A stretch of 64,000 nt of DNA from JAOUEA01 sp963762075 (GTDB lineage Bacteria > Actinomycetota > UBA4738 > HRBIN12), in assembly GCA_963762075.1 (NCBI GenBank), contig CAVXJC010000002.1, positions 1-64,000 of the forward strand, in the 5' to 3' direction. The translations under genes were made by a program, and so were the position numbers. Of the stretch, positions 17,239 through 27,763 are shown one piece after another. The stretch's first letter is position 1. Every line of letters starts with the position of its first letter. The notes under the pieces are model-generated. The model was not told the origin of the DNA and ran no database searches. It saw only the letters and a program-made list of their open reading frames with translations.

Positions 17239-18012
17239 GTGCCCGAGGGCGACACCATCCACCGAGCTGCGACGAGCCTCTCGCGCGCACTCGTGGGTCA
17301 AGAGCTCTCGCGCTTCGAGGCCCCGAGGCTTCATGCGCGCGAGCTGCCTCGTGCCGGCGAACGCATCGATGATGTCGTGGCTCGCGGGAAGCATCTGTTG
17401 ATCCGGTGGTCCGGCGACCTGACGCTCCACACGCATCTACGCATGAACGGCTCGTGGCATCTCTACCGCCCCGACGAACGGTGGCGGAAGACACCGGGAG
17501 CCATGGTCGTCACCATCGAGACGGCTACATTGCATGCGGTGTGCTTCTCGGCGCCGGTCGTGGAGATGCTCAGTGACGCCGAGCTCGCGCGTCACCCCGT
17601 GCTCGCCGCCCTCGGGCCAGACTTGTGCCTCGCCGACACGGACTTCGACGCCGTGACGTCAAGGCTCGACATGCTCGACCCGTCGACCGAGATCGGTGTG
17701 GCGCTCCTCGACCAGAGGGTGGCCTGCGGGATCGGCAACGTCTACCGATCCGAAGTGGCGTGGTCGTGCCGCATCGATCCATTTCGCCCGCTGCACGACC
17801 TCGATCCGACGGTGAGGCGCGACCTGTACGAGACGGCGAGTCGTCTGATGCGAGCCAACCTAGGCACATCACGGCGCACCACCATCGCGACCGGGCTCGC
17901 CGTGTACGACCGTGCCCGGCGTGCGTGTCCGCGCTGCGCCACGACGATCGAGACCGGACGCCAGGGAGAGCAAGCGCGAAGCGTTTGGTGGTGCCCGGGC
18001 TGCCAACGCTGA
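17239..18012 (+). CDS. nei: Endonuclease VIII / formamidopyrimidine-DNA glycosylase family
   Basis: 257 aa from GTG 17239, chosen because it gives the invariant N-terminus (M)PEGDTIHRAA, where Pro2 is the Schiff-base nucleophile and Glu3 is catalytic. The H2TH region contains DQRVACGIGNVYRSEVAW. The C-terminus holds a zinc finger with CPRC and CPGC pairs. The enzyme excises oxidised pyrimidines and nicks the strand by beta/delta elimination. The PEGDTIH start is the Nei2-like form common in actinobacteria. It follows lhr directly. Confidence 0.93.
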   Translation: MPEGDTIHRAATSLSRALVGQELSRFEAPRLHARELPRAGERIDDVVARGKHLLIRWSGDLTLHTHLRMNGSWHLYRPDERWRKTPGAMVVTIETATLHAVCFSAPVVEMLSDAELARHPVLAALGPDLCLADTDFDAVTSRLDMLDPSTEIGVALLDQRVACGIGNVYRSEVAWSCRIDPFRPLHDLDPTVRRDLYETASRLMRANLGTSRRTTIATGLAVYDRARRACPRCATTIETGRQGEQARSVWWCPGCQR

Positions 18013-18044
18013 ACCGAAGGACCGCGCCTGACAGACTGAGCGGC

Positions 18045-19622
18045 ATGCAGATGCAGGCTTCCGGTCGCGCGTGGGCGGTCGCCACGCCGCACACCCTGGC
18101 GACCGAGACCGCATCGATCGCGTTCGAGCGAGGAGGCAACGCCCTCGACGCAGCGCTCGCCGCCGCGACGACGCTCACGGTCGTCTATCCACACATGTGC
18201 GGGGTGGGCGGCGACCTGTTCGCGCTCGTGCAGCAGCCCGCCGGCGACGTGGTCGCGATCAACGCGAGCGGCCGCGCGCCCGCCGGGGCCGACCTCGCTG
18301 CCGCCGAGCTGGCAGGTGACGGCCGCATGCCCGAGCATGGTCCGCACAGCGTCACGGTGCCCGGCGCCGTGAGCGGATGGGAAGCCCTGCACCAACAGGG
18401 GGCGGCTCTTGCCTGGACCGATGCCTTCACCGCAGCCATCGCCTATGCCCACGGAGGCGTGAATGTCGCGCCATCACTCGCCCAGACGCTTGCTGACAAC
18501 GCCCAGCGCCTGCGGGGCGACCCCGGGCTCGCCGACGTGTTCTTTCCCGATGGGATCCCTGCGGCGGCCGACTCACCGGTGCGCCAGCCGGCTCTTGGAG
18601 CGACCCTGCAGGCCATCGCCGAGCACGGGCCAGTCGCGTGGTACGGGGGCGAGCGAGGCGAGCGGTACGCGCAAGGACTCCGTTCGCTGGGTGCTCCGAT
18701 CGACGCCGCCGACATGGCAGGGCACCGGGCCGATCTCGGTACGCCGCTTCGCGCGCGGTTCGGCGACGTCGATGTGCTCGTGCACCCGCCGAACTCCCAG
18801 GGGTTCGTGCTTCTCGAGTCGCTCTCGGTGATCGAGCGCCTCGGTATCGCGCCCGATCCGCTCGGGCCCGCCGCCGGCACGATCGCCCATGTGCTGCGGG
18901 CGGCAGCACGCGATCGCGACCGGCATCTGGCGGATCCCGACCGCATGCGCGTGCACGCTTCCATGCTGCTCGACGACGGACACCTCGGGGCGGTGGCCGA
19001 CGAGGTCCGCAGCGGTGTCGTCGGTCCACCGCCCGGACTCACACCTCGATCGGGTGACACGATCGCCCTGGTCACGGCCGATGCGCAGGGCAGGGGCGTT
19101 TCCCTGATCCAGAGTCTCTACGATGGGTTCGGATCTGGCCTTCTCGAGCCGTCGACCGGCGTGGTGGCGCAGAACCGTGGCGCATGCTTCACCCTGGAGC
19201 CGGGCCATCCGAACCAACTCGCGCCCGGCGCCCGGCCGGCACACACCCTGATGCCCGTCACCGTGCAGCGCGGTGGACGTCTCGAAGCGGTGGCTGGAAC
19301 GATGGGAGGCTCGGCGCAGCCACAGATCGTGGCCATGACGTTGCTGCGGGCGTTCCGGCTCGGCATGAGCCCCGGCGAGTCGGTCGCGGCGCCGCGTTGG
19401 CTGGTGGGCGGCATGTCACCGGAGGGCGCAAGTCCCCAGGTGATCGCGGAAGCCGATGTGCCCGAGACGGCCGTGCGATCGCTCGAGGCCGCCGGGTATC
19501 GGGTCGATGTGATCGGCGAGCATGACGGCTCGGTGGGACATGCGCACATGATCCGCGCGGTCGCCGGTGGCCTCGACGCAGGAAGCGACCCCCGCGCCGA
19601 CGGAGGAGCCATGGCTTCGTGA
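18045..19622 (+). CDS. Gamma-glutamyltransferase family protein (Ntn hydrolase)
   Basis: 525 aa from ATG 18045. The N-terminal half (GRAWAVATPHTLATETASIA, ALDAALAAATTLTVVYPHMC, GVGGDLFALVQ) is the large subunit. The nucleophile is probably Thr339 in SGDTIALVTAD, where the precursor would cleave itself. The small subunit has VSLIQSLYDGFGSG and a C-terminal AGGL region. No signal peptide is visible, so unlike classical GGT it appears cytoplasmic. That argues for the GGT-like acylase branch acting on amino-acid amides. The gene follows nei by 32 bases. Confidence 0.85.
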   Translation: MQMQASGRAWAVATPHTLATETASIAFERGGNALDAALAAATTLTVVYPHMCGVGGDLFALVQQPAGDVVAINASGRAPAGADLAAAELAGDGRMPEHGPHSVTVPGAVSGWEALHQQGAALAWTDAFTAAIAYAHGGVNVAPSLAQTLADNAQRLRGDPGLADVFFPDGIPAAADSPVRQPALGATLQAIAEHGPVAWYGGERGERYAQGLRSLGAPIDAADMAGHRADLGTPLRARFGDVDVLVHPPNSQGFVLLESLSVIERLGIAPDPLGPAAGTIAHVLRAAARDRDRHLADPDRMRVHASMLLDDGHLGAVADEVRSGVVGPPPGLTPRSGDTIALVTADAQGRGVSLIQSLYDGFGSGLLEPSTGVVAQNRGACFTLEPGHPNQLAPGARPAHTLMPVTVQRGGRLEAVAGTMGGSAQPQIVAMTLLRAFRLGMSPGESVAAPRWLVGGMSPEGASPQVIAEADVPETAVRSLEAAGYRVDVIGEHDGSVGHAHMIRAVAGGLDAGSDPRADGGAMAS

Positions 19623-19632
19623 CGCGTCTACG

Positions 19633-19860
19633 TCACGGAACCGGATCCGCACCGGCCATCGGCGAGGTGTCGTCGTTCGTGCGCGTGCAGCCTTCGAGCG
19701 CCCGGGGCACGACGGTGACCATCGCCCCATCGATGCGCGCGTGCACGCGCGCGATCGTCCGCTCGAGCTGGTCGACCCGGCCGATGAGCGCATGGTCCCG
19801 AGCCCGAGCCTGCAGCTCGAGCACGACGTGTTGCGGTGTCGGGCGTTCGGTCGTGGTCAC
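19633..19860 (-). CDS. Small predicted coiled-coil protein
   Basis: 75 aa from GTG 19860, which has a GGGAGGGAAC ribosome site immediately upstream. A heptad-like helix (VDQLERTIARVHARID) is followed by a short tail with one Cys. It is transcribed opposite to its neighbours and converges on the gamma-glutamyltransferase gene. No family recognised. Confidence 0.45.
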   Translation of the reverse strand: MTTTERPTPQHVVLELQARARDHALIGRVDQLERTIARVHARIDGAMVTVVPRALEGCTRTNDDTSPMAGADPVP

Positions 19861-19969
19861 GTTCCCTCCCGGGCACGCTCCGCCTGCCTGATGGTATCCC
19901 TGAGTGGGCCCGCGGCTCAAGATGCTCACGGCGCAGAAGTCTCGATGTTTCCATTACCTTGACGACATC

Positions 19970-20773
19970 ATGGCGACCCTCAAACGCATCAGCGTGACCC
20001 CGTTGAAGGGCACCGTCGTGCACCACCCCAAGGGAGTCACGCTGAGCGAGTCGGGCATCCCCACGGACAGGCTCTTCTATCTGGTCGACGAGTGGGGAGA
20101 GCTGTTCAGCGGAAGCAGGTACGGCCCGTTGGTTCGCCTGCACGCCGAGCTCGACTCGGCGACCGAGCGGCTCACGATCCGATTCCCCGACGGCATCGAA
20201 GTGACTGCGCCCGTCGACACCCTCGGTGCCCAGGAGACGACGAACTTCTACGGCCGCTCGGTGAGGGCACATGAAGTCGACGGCCCATTCGCCGATGCGA
20301 TCTCGGCCTTCTGCTCGAAGCACGTGCGACTGATGCGATGCGATCGTGACGGCGATGGGGTCGATGTCGACCCCATCACGGTCGTCTCGTCTGCCTCCGT
20401 GCGCGACCTGGCCGAGCGCGGCGGCCACGACGGCGATCTCGATACACGACGTTTCCGCATGAACCTCGAGCTCGAGGGCTGCGAGCCGTACGAGGAGGAA
20501 TCGTGGTCGGGGAATGCGGTGCGGGTCGGCGACGCGGTCATCGAGATCGGTGGGCAGGTTCCTCGCTGCGTGTTCACGACGAAGGATCCCGACACGGGCG
20601 ACAAGGACTGGGACACACTCACCCAGATCGCGAAGTACCGACCCCGCATCGCCGGTGGGGGCGGTCTGCCGTTCGGCGTGTACGCCCGGGTCAGGCAGCC
20701 GGGCATGGTCCGAGTCGGGGATGCTGTCAGGCTCCTCTCGGAGTCGCAGACCGACCTCTTCACGAGTCGGTAG
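19970..20773 (+). CDS. MOSC domain protein
   Basis: 267 aa from ATG 19970 (MATLKRISVTPLKG). The N-terminal beta-barrel domain (MOSC_N, about 1-95) contains PTDRLFYLVDEWGELFSG. The MOSC domain follows, with FRMNLELEGCEPYEEESWSG and the conserved Cys in VPRCVFTTKDPDTGDKD, the residue that binds sulfur or the molybdenum cofactor in this family. Such proteins act in molybdenum-cofactor sulfuration or N-hydroxylated substrate reduction. No molybdenum genes are nearby, so the partner is unknown. Confidence 0.85.
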   Translation: MATLKRISVTPLKGTVVHHPKGVTLSESGIPTDRLFYLVDEWGELFSGSRYGPLVRLHAELDSATERLTIRFPDGIEVTAPVDTLGAQETTNFYGRSVRAHEVDGPFADAISAFCSKHVRLMRCDRDGDGVDVDPITVVSSASVRDLAERGGHDGDLDTRRFRMNLELEGCEPYEEESWSGNAVRVGDAVIEIGGQVPRCVFTTKDPDTGDKDWDTLTQIAKYRPRIAGGGGLPFGVYARVRQPGMVRVGDAVRLLSESQTDLFTSR

Positions 20774-20907
20774 TCGGGCATCGGCGAACGCCTGGGCCCG
20801 GACGGATCCCCTCCGGCAGGCAGCTGCCTCCGACCCCAAGCATCATTTCCGCTGCAGAGGTTCGTAAGGGCCACGTCGTGGGTACCCCCGTGTGTGAGGA
20901 CACCGAT

Positions 20908-21294
20908 GTGAGAAGTGAAGTCATACTGCCCGCCACGAAATCCGCCCCGATGCTCGCTCGGATCGCGTTGGATGAGGCCATCCCGCCTCCCGAGCTCAAA
21001 GAGCGATTCGAGGACGCTCGGCTCGCGATCAGCGAGATCGTGACGAACGCTGTGCTCTACGGCGGACTGAGTCCAGAGGACACGATCCGCCTCGTCATCG
21101 CGGCGGACGACGACCTGGTGAGAGCCGCGGTCGAGCAGGTGAGCTCCGCCCGTGACGCCCAGCCGATCGATCCACGCCTGGATGACTCCGAGCGCCCCGG
21201 TGGCTTCGGGCTGCACATCGTCGAAGCGACGGCGGATGAGTGGGGCGTCGACCCGGGGCCGCCCGGGCAGGTTTGGTTCGAGTTTCGCCGGTAG
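20908..21294 (+). CDS. RsbW-like ATPase (serine kinase / anti-sigma regulator fold)
   Basis: 128 aa. GTG 20908 is chosen because GAGGA sits seven bases upstream; GTG 20878 is an alternative. It is a GHKL ATPase domain: N box ARLAISEIVTNAVLYGG and G box GGFGLHIVEATADEWGV. No membrane or extra domain is present. Such stand-alone domains bind anti-anti-sigma factors or sigma factors. No sigma or STAS-domain gene is adjacent, so its target is elsewhere. Confidence 0.8.
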   Translation: MRSEVILPATKSAPMLARIALDEAIPPPELKERFEDARLAISEIVTNAVLYGGLSPEDTIRLVIAADDDLVRAAVEQVSSARDAQPIDPRLDDSERPGGFGLHIVEATADEWGVDPGPPGQVWFEFRR

Positions 21295-21346
21295 GCGGAC
21301 ACCCGAGCACCGCGATTTCCCCTCGGCGAGCATCCAGTGTGATCCC

Positions 21347-21640
21347 TCAGCGCGCATCTGGCGTGTCGTCATCGTCGGGCGTGCCGAATCCCAGGGCGAG
21401 AACCGCGAGGATGTAGAGCGCACCGACGATCGCGACGAGTGGCCGTCCTCTCTCCAGATCCCAGAAGAGGATCAGCGGGACCGGGACGGTGACGAGTGAG
21501 AGCCCGAGCAAGATGAGGATGAGCCGCCCGGCTGTGAATCTCGGGGCCTTCGCTCCGGTGGCGTACACGACGGTGAGCATCGCGGCGCCGCAGAGACCGA
21601 CGAGCACGATCGTCACCACTTCCGCGGGTGGACCTTCCAT
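21347..21640 (-). CDS. Small membrane protein, three helices
   Basis: 97 aa from ATG 21640 (MEGPPAEVVTIVLVGLCGAA). Three hydrophobic segments lie at about 8-26, 40-60 and 68-86 (VGALYILAVLALGFG), with an acidic tail TPDDDDTPDAR. The open frame continues upstream, but that part is Arg/Cys-rich and not membrane-like. No family recognised. Confidence 0.55.
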   Translation of the reverse strand: MEGPPAEVVTIVLVGLCGAAMLTVVYATGAKAPRFTAGRLILILLGLSLVTVPVPLILFWDLERGRPLVAIVGALYILAVLALGFGTPDDDDTPDAR

Positions 21641-21732
21641 CCTGTGAGGATGCCACCTCGCGAAACGCAGCACGAGAGGTCGAGCCTGTTCAGCGACGTC
21701 AAGACCGGCGCTGGTCCTGCCGAAGGTCTGTC

Positions 21733-22014
21733 GTGGATCCTTACACGGACACCTGTTTCGACTGCGGTCGAGAGACGCCGCCGTACAAGATCCTGACGGA
21801 GCAGGCGGCCACGCGGTCGTTCCACACGTGTGAGGTTCAGCACGAGGCGAGGACACATGCTGACTGGTGGAGCGACTGGGTGGGCTCGGAGGTCGTGGAG
21901 CGCATGATGATCTTCGACCCCTCGAAGGGCGACGGTGGCACTACGTGGTCTGTGCTTCCCATCACCCGGGAGCTGATCGAGGTAACCCGACGTCCGGTCG
22001 TCGCGGAACACTGA
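21733..22014 (+). CDS. Hypothetical protein with CxxC motif
   Basis: 93 aa from GTG 21733 (VDPYTDTCFDCGRETPPYKI). One CxxC pair is followed later by a Cys/His pair (FHTCEVQHEA), which could make a single zinc site. It is Trp-rich in the middle (ADWWSDWVGSEVVER). The frame is open 35 codons further upstream, but without bias. It is divergent from the small membrane protein. No family recognised. Confidence 0.45.
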   Translation: MDPYTDTCFDCGRETPPYKILTEQAATRSFHTCEVQHEARTHADWWSDWVGSEVVERMMIFDPSKGDGGTTWSVLPITRELIEVTRRPVVAEH

Positions 22015-22126
22015 CGCGATCCGAGGTTCGGACCTCCCTGCCTTCCCTGCCGCCAGGCTTCGGCCACCGAGGTGGCGTCAAAGGCTTCCTCAAGGACCGA
22101 TCGCCACCGTGCACTGCATCTGCCGT

Positions 22127-22597
22127 TCAATCGTGCCGACGATGGACGAGACCCAGGATCTCATCGATCACTCGATCTAGGGACTTGCTCGTGTCGATCT
22201 CGTGGGTCGCAGATCGCCGCATCATCGGTTCGTACTTCTCCATATCGGCCAGTATCTTCGCCAGCTCGTCGGGCCGTTTGCCGAACCGATTGTTGGTCCG
22301 GGAGGCGAGACGCTCGACCACAACCTCACGAGGCGCACTCAGCAGGACGATGTGGTCGAAGTCCGGGTAGAACATGCCCTGAGCGTCGTCCGAACCAACG
22401 ACGAACAGCACGTCAACGTCCTCTGTCGCCAGGAGCTGGCGGAGGCGATCGACATTCCAGCGTTGATAGCCGCGCTCGTCGATCGCGGAGAAGCCACCGT
22501 AGTCGGTATCGACCGCCTTGTAGCCAAGCGCGGAAAGACGCTTAGCAACCGTCGACTTGCCGACGCCCGACATGCCAGTCAGGAGTACCCGCTCCAT
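22127..22597 (-). CDS. P-loop kinase-like protein (AAA_33 / shikimate kinase-like)
   Basis: 156 aa from ATG 22597. Walker A is TGMSGVGKST at residues 7-16. The chain contains AVDTDYGGFSA, a DVLFVVGSDD strand, and the LID-like region ERLASRTNNRFGKRPDEL. Length and order match small nucleoside or metabolite kinases of the shikimate-kinase-like group. The substrate is unknown. It lies in a stretch of accessory genes. Confidence 0.75.
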   Translation of the reverse strand: MERVLLTGMSGVGKSTVAKRLSALGYKAVDTDYGGFSAIDERGYQRWNVDRLRQLLATEDVDVLFVVGSDDAQGMFYPDFDHIVLLSAPREVVVERLASRTNNRFGKRPDELAKILADMEKYEPMMRRSATHEIDTSKSLDRVIDEILGLVHRRHD

Positions 22598-22973
22598 CTG
22601 ATGAGTATGACTTCCAGCGGAGCCGCGATCCGGTCTGAGTAGCTGACAACGGATCATGCCGGAGCGAGTCAGGTCGTGGACGACCAGGTGGGCGCCCAGC
22701 GGAGACCTGCCATCTGCACCGGGCCCAGTCCCATCCGCTCCCGATCTCGTGGCAGGTGCTGAACCAGGATGGGAGCATGGCTCAGGCTAGCTCGACGTGC
22801 CGACGAACGTCCGCTCTCGTCGGTCTGTCCGGCACCGTCAGCGGGATGACTCCCACCAAGGCGAAGGTGATCAGCACGCGTCGCTGGCTCCGCTCTGATC
22901 GATCATTTCGCCTGGCCCCCGTCGGCCAAGTCCTTGGTCGACGCTGAGGCGCGTTTCTGAGCGACGTGAGCTT
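22598..22973. other. Intergenic stretch without a convincing gene
   Basis: About 375 bases. A 63-codon plus-strand frame (22756-22947) and a 78-codon minus frame cross it, but neither has a ribosome site, coding bias or motif. Nothing else was seen. Confidence 0.45.
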
Positions 22974-23435
22974 CTAGGTTCCTACCACCGAGAGCGGAAC
23001 GCGGAGGGCGATGTCGCCTTCCGGTTGGCTCCGGACCAACAGGATGCCATTAGCTGGGCCGGTCTTGTCGGGTACGGCGACGAGTGTGACAGAGCAAGAT
23101 GCGCCCGGAGCGAGTGGCACGAAGCAACCGGCGGGGAAGTCGATCATCCCGCAGCAGCCAGGATGCTTCTGGGTGCTTTCGCACCCGTGGCGAACCACTC
23201 GACTACACGTGCTGAAAGAACTAAGCGATACCGTCACAAGGCTCTCGTTCGTGATCGTGACGAGCGCAGTCGGACAGGCTGGATCGCCGCCGATCACGCA
23301 ACCTACGGGTGTCCGCCCGAACACGACGCGATGAGGTTCCGCGACGATGCCAGTGGTGGCGACCGCAGCGGGCGGGAAGGTGATCAAGGCGATAGCCAAC
23401 ATCACAAGCCCGGCGACAGCCGTCCGGATCTTCAT
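22974..23435 (-). CDS. Secreted protein with Ig-like (choice-of-anchor D type) domain
   Basis: 153 aa. A clear signal peptide, MKIRTAVAGLVMLAIALITF with cleavage near AVA-TT, leads a single beta-sandwich domain. Its pattern (VVFGRTPVGCVIG, ALVTITNESLVTVSLSSF, FVPLAPGASCSVTLVAVPDK) is that of HYDIN/ASPM-type surface repeats. Six or more Cys suggest disulfides. It is probably an extracellular structural or binding protein. It is followed at a distance by two other secreted proteins on the same strand. Confidence 0.65.
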   Translation of the reverse strand: MKIRTAVAGLVMLAIALITFPPAAVATTGIVAEPHRVVFGRTPVGCVIGGDPACPTALVTITNESLVTVSLSSFSTCSRVVRHGCESTQKHPGCCGMIDFPAGCFVPLAPGASCSVTLVAVPDKTGPANGILLVRSQPEGDIALRVPLSVVGT

Positions 23436-23618
23436 CGCCTAGTCTCCTTCTAGTCGGTTGCGACCGTGGCACGCTCGATCCCGACACTCATCGGGTCGTA
23501 TGCAGGTCCCGCGGGTCAACGACTTGCAGGGCCAACGACGTGAGGGCGTCGTGAAGGTCATCGCTTCCTCATCGTCCTTCCTTCGCCGACCCTGGCCAGC
23601 ATCCAGTCCCGATTTCAC

Positions 23619-24536
23619 TTACGAAACTTCGCAGCTCCGCACCTGATCCTCGGGCCCGGCCGAGCATGTGTCGATCCCGCCTCCGCCAGAGAACAGATCG
23701 ACGATGGGCGCATCCACCTCGCCTTCACGAAGAACGTCGTGGCCGTTGTTGCCGAAGAGGCGGTCAGCACCGACGCCCGCATGGAGATCGTCGTCGCCGT
23801 CCCCGCCGAAGACGTCGTCGTCGCCGTCTTCTTCATCGCCGAAGTTCAAGACGTCGTTGCCCACGCCTCCCCTGATCTCATCGTTCCCGTTGACCCCTGT
23901 GATGAAGTCCCGTCCGAACGCTCCGGACATCCGGTCATCTCCGTCGCCACCGTCAAGGACGTCGCTACCCCCGTTGCCGCAGATGAGGTCGTCGCCACCC
24001 CTACCGAACACTGTGTCGCGTCCTCCACGGCCGATGATCACGTCGGGTCCAGACGTGCCCTCGATCCGCTCGTCGCCACTATGCCCCAAGATCGTCGCGG
24101 ACTCTCCGAAGCACGTCGGTGCTTCCTCGACCCTTAAGGTGCCGTCGCTCCCATCGCTCGGACAATCCACCTCTTCATCGGAGCATTGGACACGTGCAAA
24201 GGTGTCGAAACGAGCCAGTCCGGCAGCGAACGTTGAGGACTCGTTGGCGTTCACGACGACCGCCCAGGAGATCTGTTCCCCGGCGGCACACGAGAACGGG
24301 GTCGAGCCTCCTCCGTTGAGCGCGATACCCGACGGTGGCTGGATGAGCACGACACCGACTGAGCCAGACTCGGCCGCACCGACGCAGGTGAGCGTCCCGC
24401 TCACATGCACCTTCGTGGGCGAGAGTAGGAACGCTCGTGGATCCGTCGTCACTTCAAGCGAGTGCGAAGCCGTCGCTGTGGAGGGCAACAGTAGAACGAA
24501 GATGGTCGCGCTGAGCAGGATCAGTGTTCGCCGCAT
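23619..24536 (-). CDS. Secreted RTX-type calcium-binding repeat protein
   Basis: 305 aa from ATG 24536. The signal peptide is MRRTLILLSATIFVLLLPST, cleaved near ATA-SH. Residues about 20-140 form a beta domain with disulfide-type Cys. From about 145 to the end there are nine or more GGxGxDxx nonapeptides (GRGGRDTVFGRGGDDLICG, GGDGDDRMSG, GNDEIRGGVGNDVL), the calcium-binding beta-roll. Type I secretion is not implied because a Sec signal is present. It is probably an extracellular calcium-dependent protein. It lies just beyond the 3' side of tRNA-Met. Confidence 0.8.
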   Translation of the reverse strand: MRRTLILLSATIFVLLLPSTATASHSLEVTTDPRAFLLSPTKVHVSGTLTCVGAAESGSVGVVLIQPPSGIALNGGGSTPFSCAAGEQISWAVVVNANESSTFAAGLARFDTFARVQCSDEEVDCPSDGSDGTLRVEEAPTCFGESATILGHSGDERIEGTSGPDVIIGRGGRDTVFGRGGDDLICGNGGSDVLDGGDGDDRMSGAFGRDFITGVNGNDEIRGGVGNDVLNFGDEEDGDDDVFGGDGDDDLHAGVGADRLFGNNGHDVLREGEVDAPIVDLFSGGGGIDTCSAGPEDQVRSCEVS

Positions 24537-24682
24537 GTGACCGCCTGGGGGGTTGGGTCCAGGAGGGTAACCCACTCTGTCCAATCCCGCCAGGGGGAAA
24601 GGGTGAATGTTGCATGTCCGTCAGGACCGATGGACGAGGCGCGGGCGATGAGCAGCACGTTTCTTCGGTGGGGCATCTTCGG

Positions 24683-24756
24683 TGGGGCGGGCAGGACTCG
24701 AACCTGCGACCGAGGGATTATGAGTCCCCTGCTCTAACCGACTGAGCTACCGCCCC
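24683..24756 (-). tRNA. tRNA-Met (anticodon CAU)
   Basis: A 74-nt cloverleaf. Acceptor GGGGCGG pairs with CCGCCCC and the discriminator is A. The anticodon arm is GGGGA-CTCATAA-TCCCT with CAT at 34-36, and the T arm is GCAGG-TTCGAGT-CCTGC. The A-rich elongator-type body and the paired first acceptor base argue against an initiator. A lysidine-modified Ile2 tRNA also has CAU and cannot be fully excluded. Confidence 0.93.
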
Positions 24757-24814
24757 GCGCCAGACAGGGTACGACCCACGCACGGGCAGCAGAACCTGCC
24801 CGACGGAAAGCGTG

Positions 24815-26167
24815 CTACGCGGCGAAGCGCGCGACGCCACGTCTCACCGCGGCGTTCACGTACTTGAACTCACCCAGCGCCCAGATGTGCTGCCCGGTCA
24901 CCTGGATCTCCCAGACTCCGCCGAAGGGATTCGTCCCGGAGAGATTCGGACCGTCAGGGTCCTGACCTTCGAAGTTCGGCGTGAAGCCACATTCGAGGTA
25001 GGCCGTGGTCGAGCTCGTGCCGCCATTCGTGACGACCGACGAAATGCTCGTCTGATCGATGTTGCGAACGATGCCCAGGGCTCGCAGGTACCTCGTGCCG
25101 CACACCCGCATGAGCCCGTTGTAGGTCGAGTGGCTGTTGATGCCGAAGTGCCCACCGATCGCGAGCGAATCGCCGTCGCCGAGCAGCGCGATCGACTGGA
25201 CATTGCCGCCGGTGCCGTATTGCCAGGTTCGGCTGCCGACGTCGCCGGTGTCGGTCCGGAACGCACCGACGAAGTTCGGTCCTTTACCGCAGCCCGCGAA
25301 GAGGCGAGTCGCGGTTGCGACGATGTCCCAGCAGATCTGCTTTCCACCGCTCGACGGGATCTGACCGCCGGGCACGGCCCAACCTGTCGCAGCGCCCGTC
25401 GTCGCATCGATGCGTCCCACCGCCAAGCGGGGAGCGCCGCTCAGTGTCGAGAAGTTGCCACTCGCGAAGATCGTGTGACCGTCGTCCGCCCACTCGAGGT
25501 CGCGCACTGCCCCACTGGTAGTACCGGGCTTGAACGTGGCGTCGACCACACCGGAATAGCTGAGCTTGGCGACCTTGCTCCTTCCCTTTCCGGCGACCGA
25601 TCCGAACGCCCCGCTCACGTAGAGGGCGTCGGACCCCGGCAGGATCTTCATGACCTCGAACGCCGCAAGGTTGCCGGCGGGATCACCGACTGCCGGAGCG
25701 AAATCGAGATCGACTGTCCCGACGAGTGTCGCCGGGTCGATGTCGATCGCCGCCAGGTTCAACCGGGGCTGGCCGTCGACGCTGCTGAACTGTCCACCCA
25801 CGTACAACGTGTTGCCCACCATCGCCAAGGACTGCACGTCGCGGAGCTGAGCGCCACTCGCGGCGAGCTGCGGCTTGAAGCTGGCGATGCCGGCCCCCGT
25901 GCTCATGTCGAGCGCGGCCAACCCTGTCAGCCCGGTGATCTGGGGACCGCTGGCCACGCCCGGCGGCATCACCTCCCGAAGCTTCTGGAACGTGCCGCCG
26001 ATGAACATCACGTCGCCGTATTGCACCGACGCATGGATCTTGCCGTTGGCCATCCATGTGGAGATGTCGGGATCGGAAGTCAGGGCCGAGACGGGCGATG
26101 GGTGGAAGCCGACAGACGCGATCGCGAGCGCGGCAGTGGTGGCGAGCCGGGCGAGGGGGAACTGCAT
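24815..26167 (-). CDS. Secreted beta-propeller-like protein (delta-60 type repeats)
   Basis: 450 aa. The signal peptide is MQFPLARLATTAALAIASVG, cleaved near VSA-LT. A repeating strand pattern runs through the chain: DVMFIGGTFQKLRE, TLYVGGQFSSVDGQPR, ALYVSGAFGSVAGKGR, TIFASGNFSTLSGAPR, SLAIGGHFG and IWALGEFKYVNAA. This is the GGxF-type repeat of surface beta-propellers. Cys residues are concentrated near the C-terminus. The protein is extracellular and its ligand is unknown. It is convergent with nothing and has its own upstream region, divergent from fumC. Confidence 0.75.
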   Translation of the reverse strand: MQFPLARLATTAALAIASVGFHPSPVSALTSDPDISTWMANGKIHASVQYGDVMFIGGTFQKLREVMPPGVASGPQITGLTGLAALDMSTGAGIASFKPQLAASGAQLRDVQSLAMVGNTLYVGGQFSSVDGQPRLNLAAIDIDPATLVGTVDLDFAPAVGDPAGNLAAFEVMKILPGSDALYVSGAFGSVAGKGRSKVAKLSYSGVVDATFKPGTTSGAVRDLEWADDGHTIFASGNFSTLSGAPRLAVGRIDATTGAATGWAVPGGQIPSSGGKQICWDIVATATRLFAGCGKGPNFVGAFRTDTGDVGSRTWQYGTGGNVQSIALLGDGDSLAIGGHFGINSHSTYNGLMRVCGTRYLRALGIVRNIDQTSISSVVTNGGTSSTTAYLECGFTPNFEGQDPDGPNLSGTNPFGGVWEIQVTGQHIWALGEFKYVNAAVRRGVARFAA

Positions 26168-26353
26168 CAGTGGGAGCTCCTTGCGGAGTGCTGGATGGAA
26201 GACCTGGATCGTCCCCAGCCTAGGCAGCCGGGGTCGCGACGGGGAACCGCCATCGGTCGACGAAACTCCTCAGTCCAACGACCTAGCGAGCGGGCTGCCT
26301 GCGCTCGGCGTTTGGGAGGATGAGGACACCCAGTCCTGGAGGATCGCACGACG

Positions 26354-27745
<1,392 letters not shown>

Positions 27746-27763
27746 CCCCCGCAGCCGCCGGAC

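Noticed and set aside
22756..22947. 63-codon plus-strand frame
   Set aside because: No ribosome site, coding bias or motif.
23619..24536. Type I secretion substrate
   Set aside because: The RTX-like repeats suggest it, but the Sec signal peptide and lack of HlyB/HlyD genes argue against.
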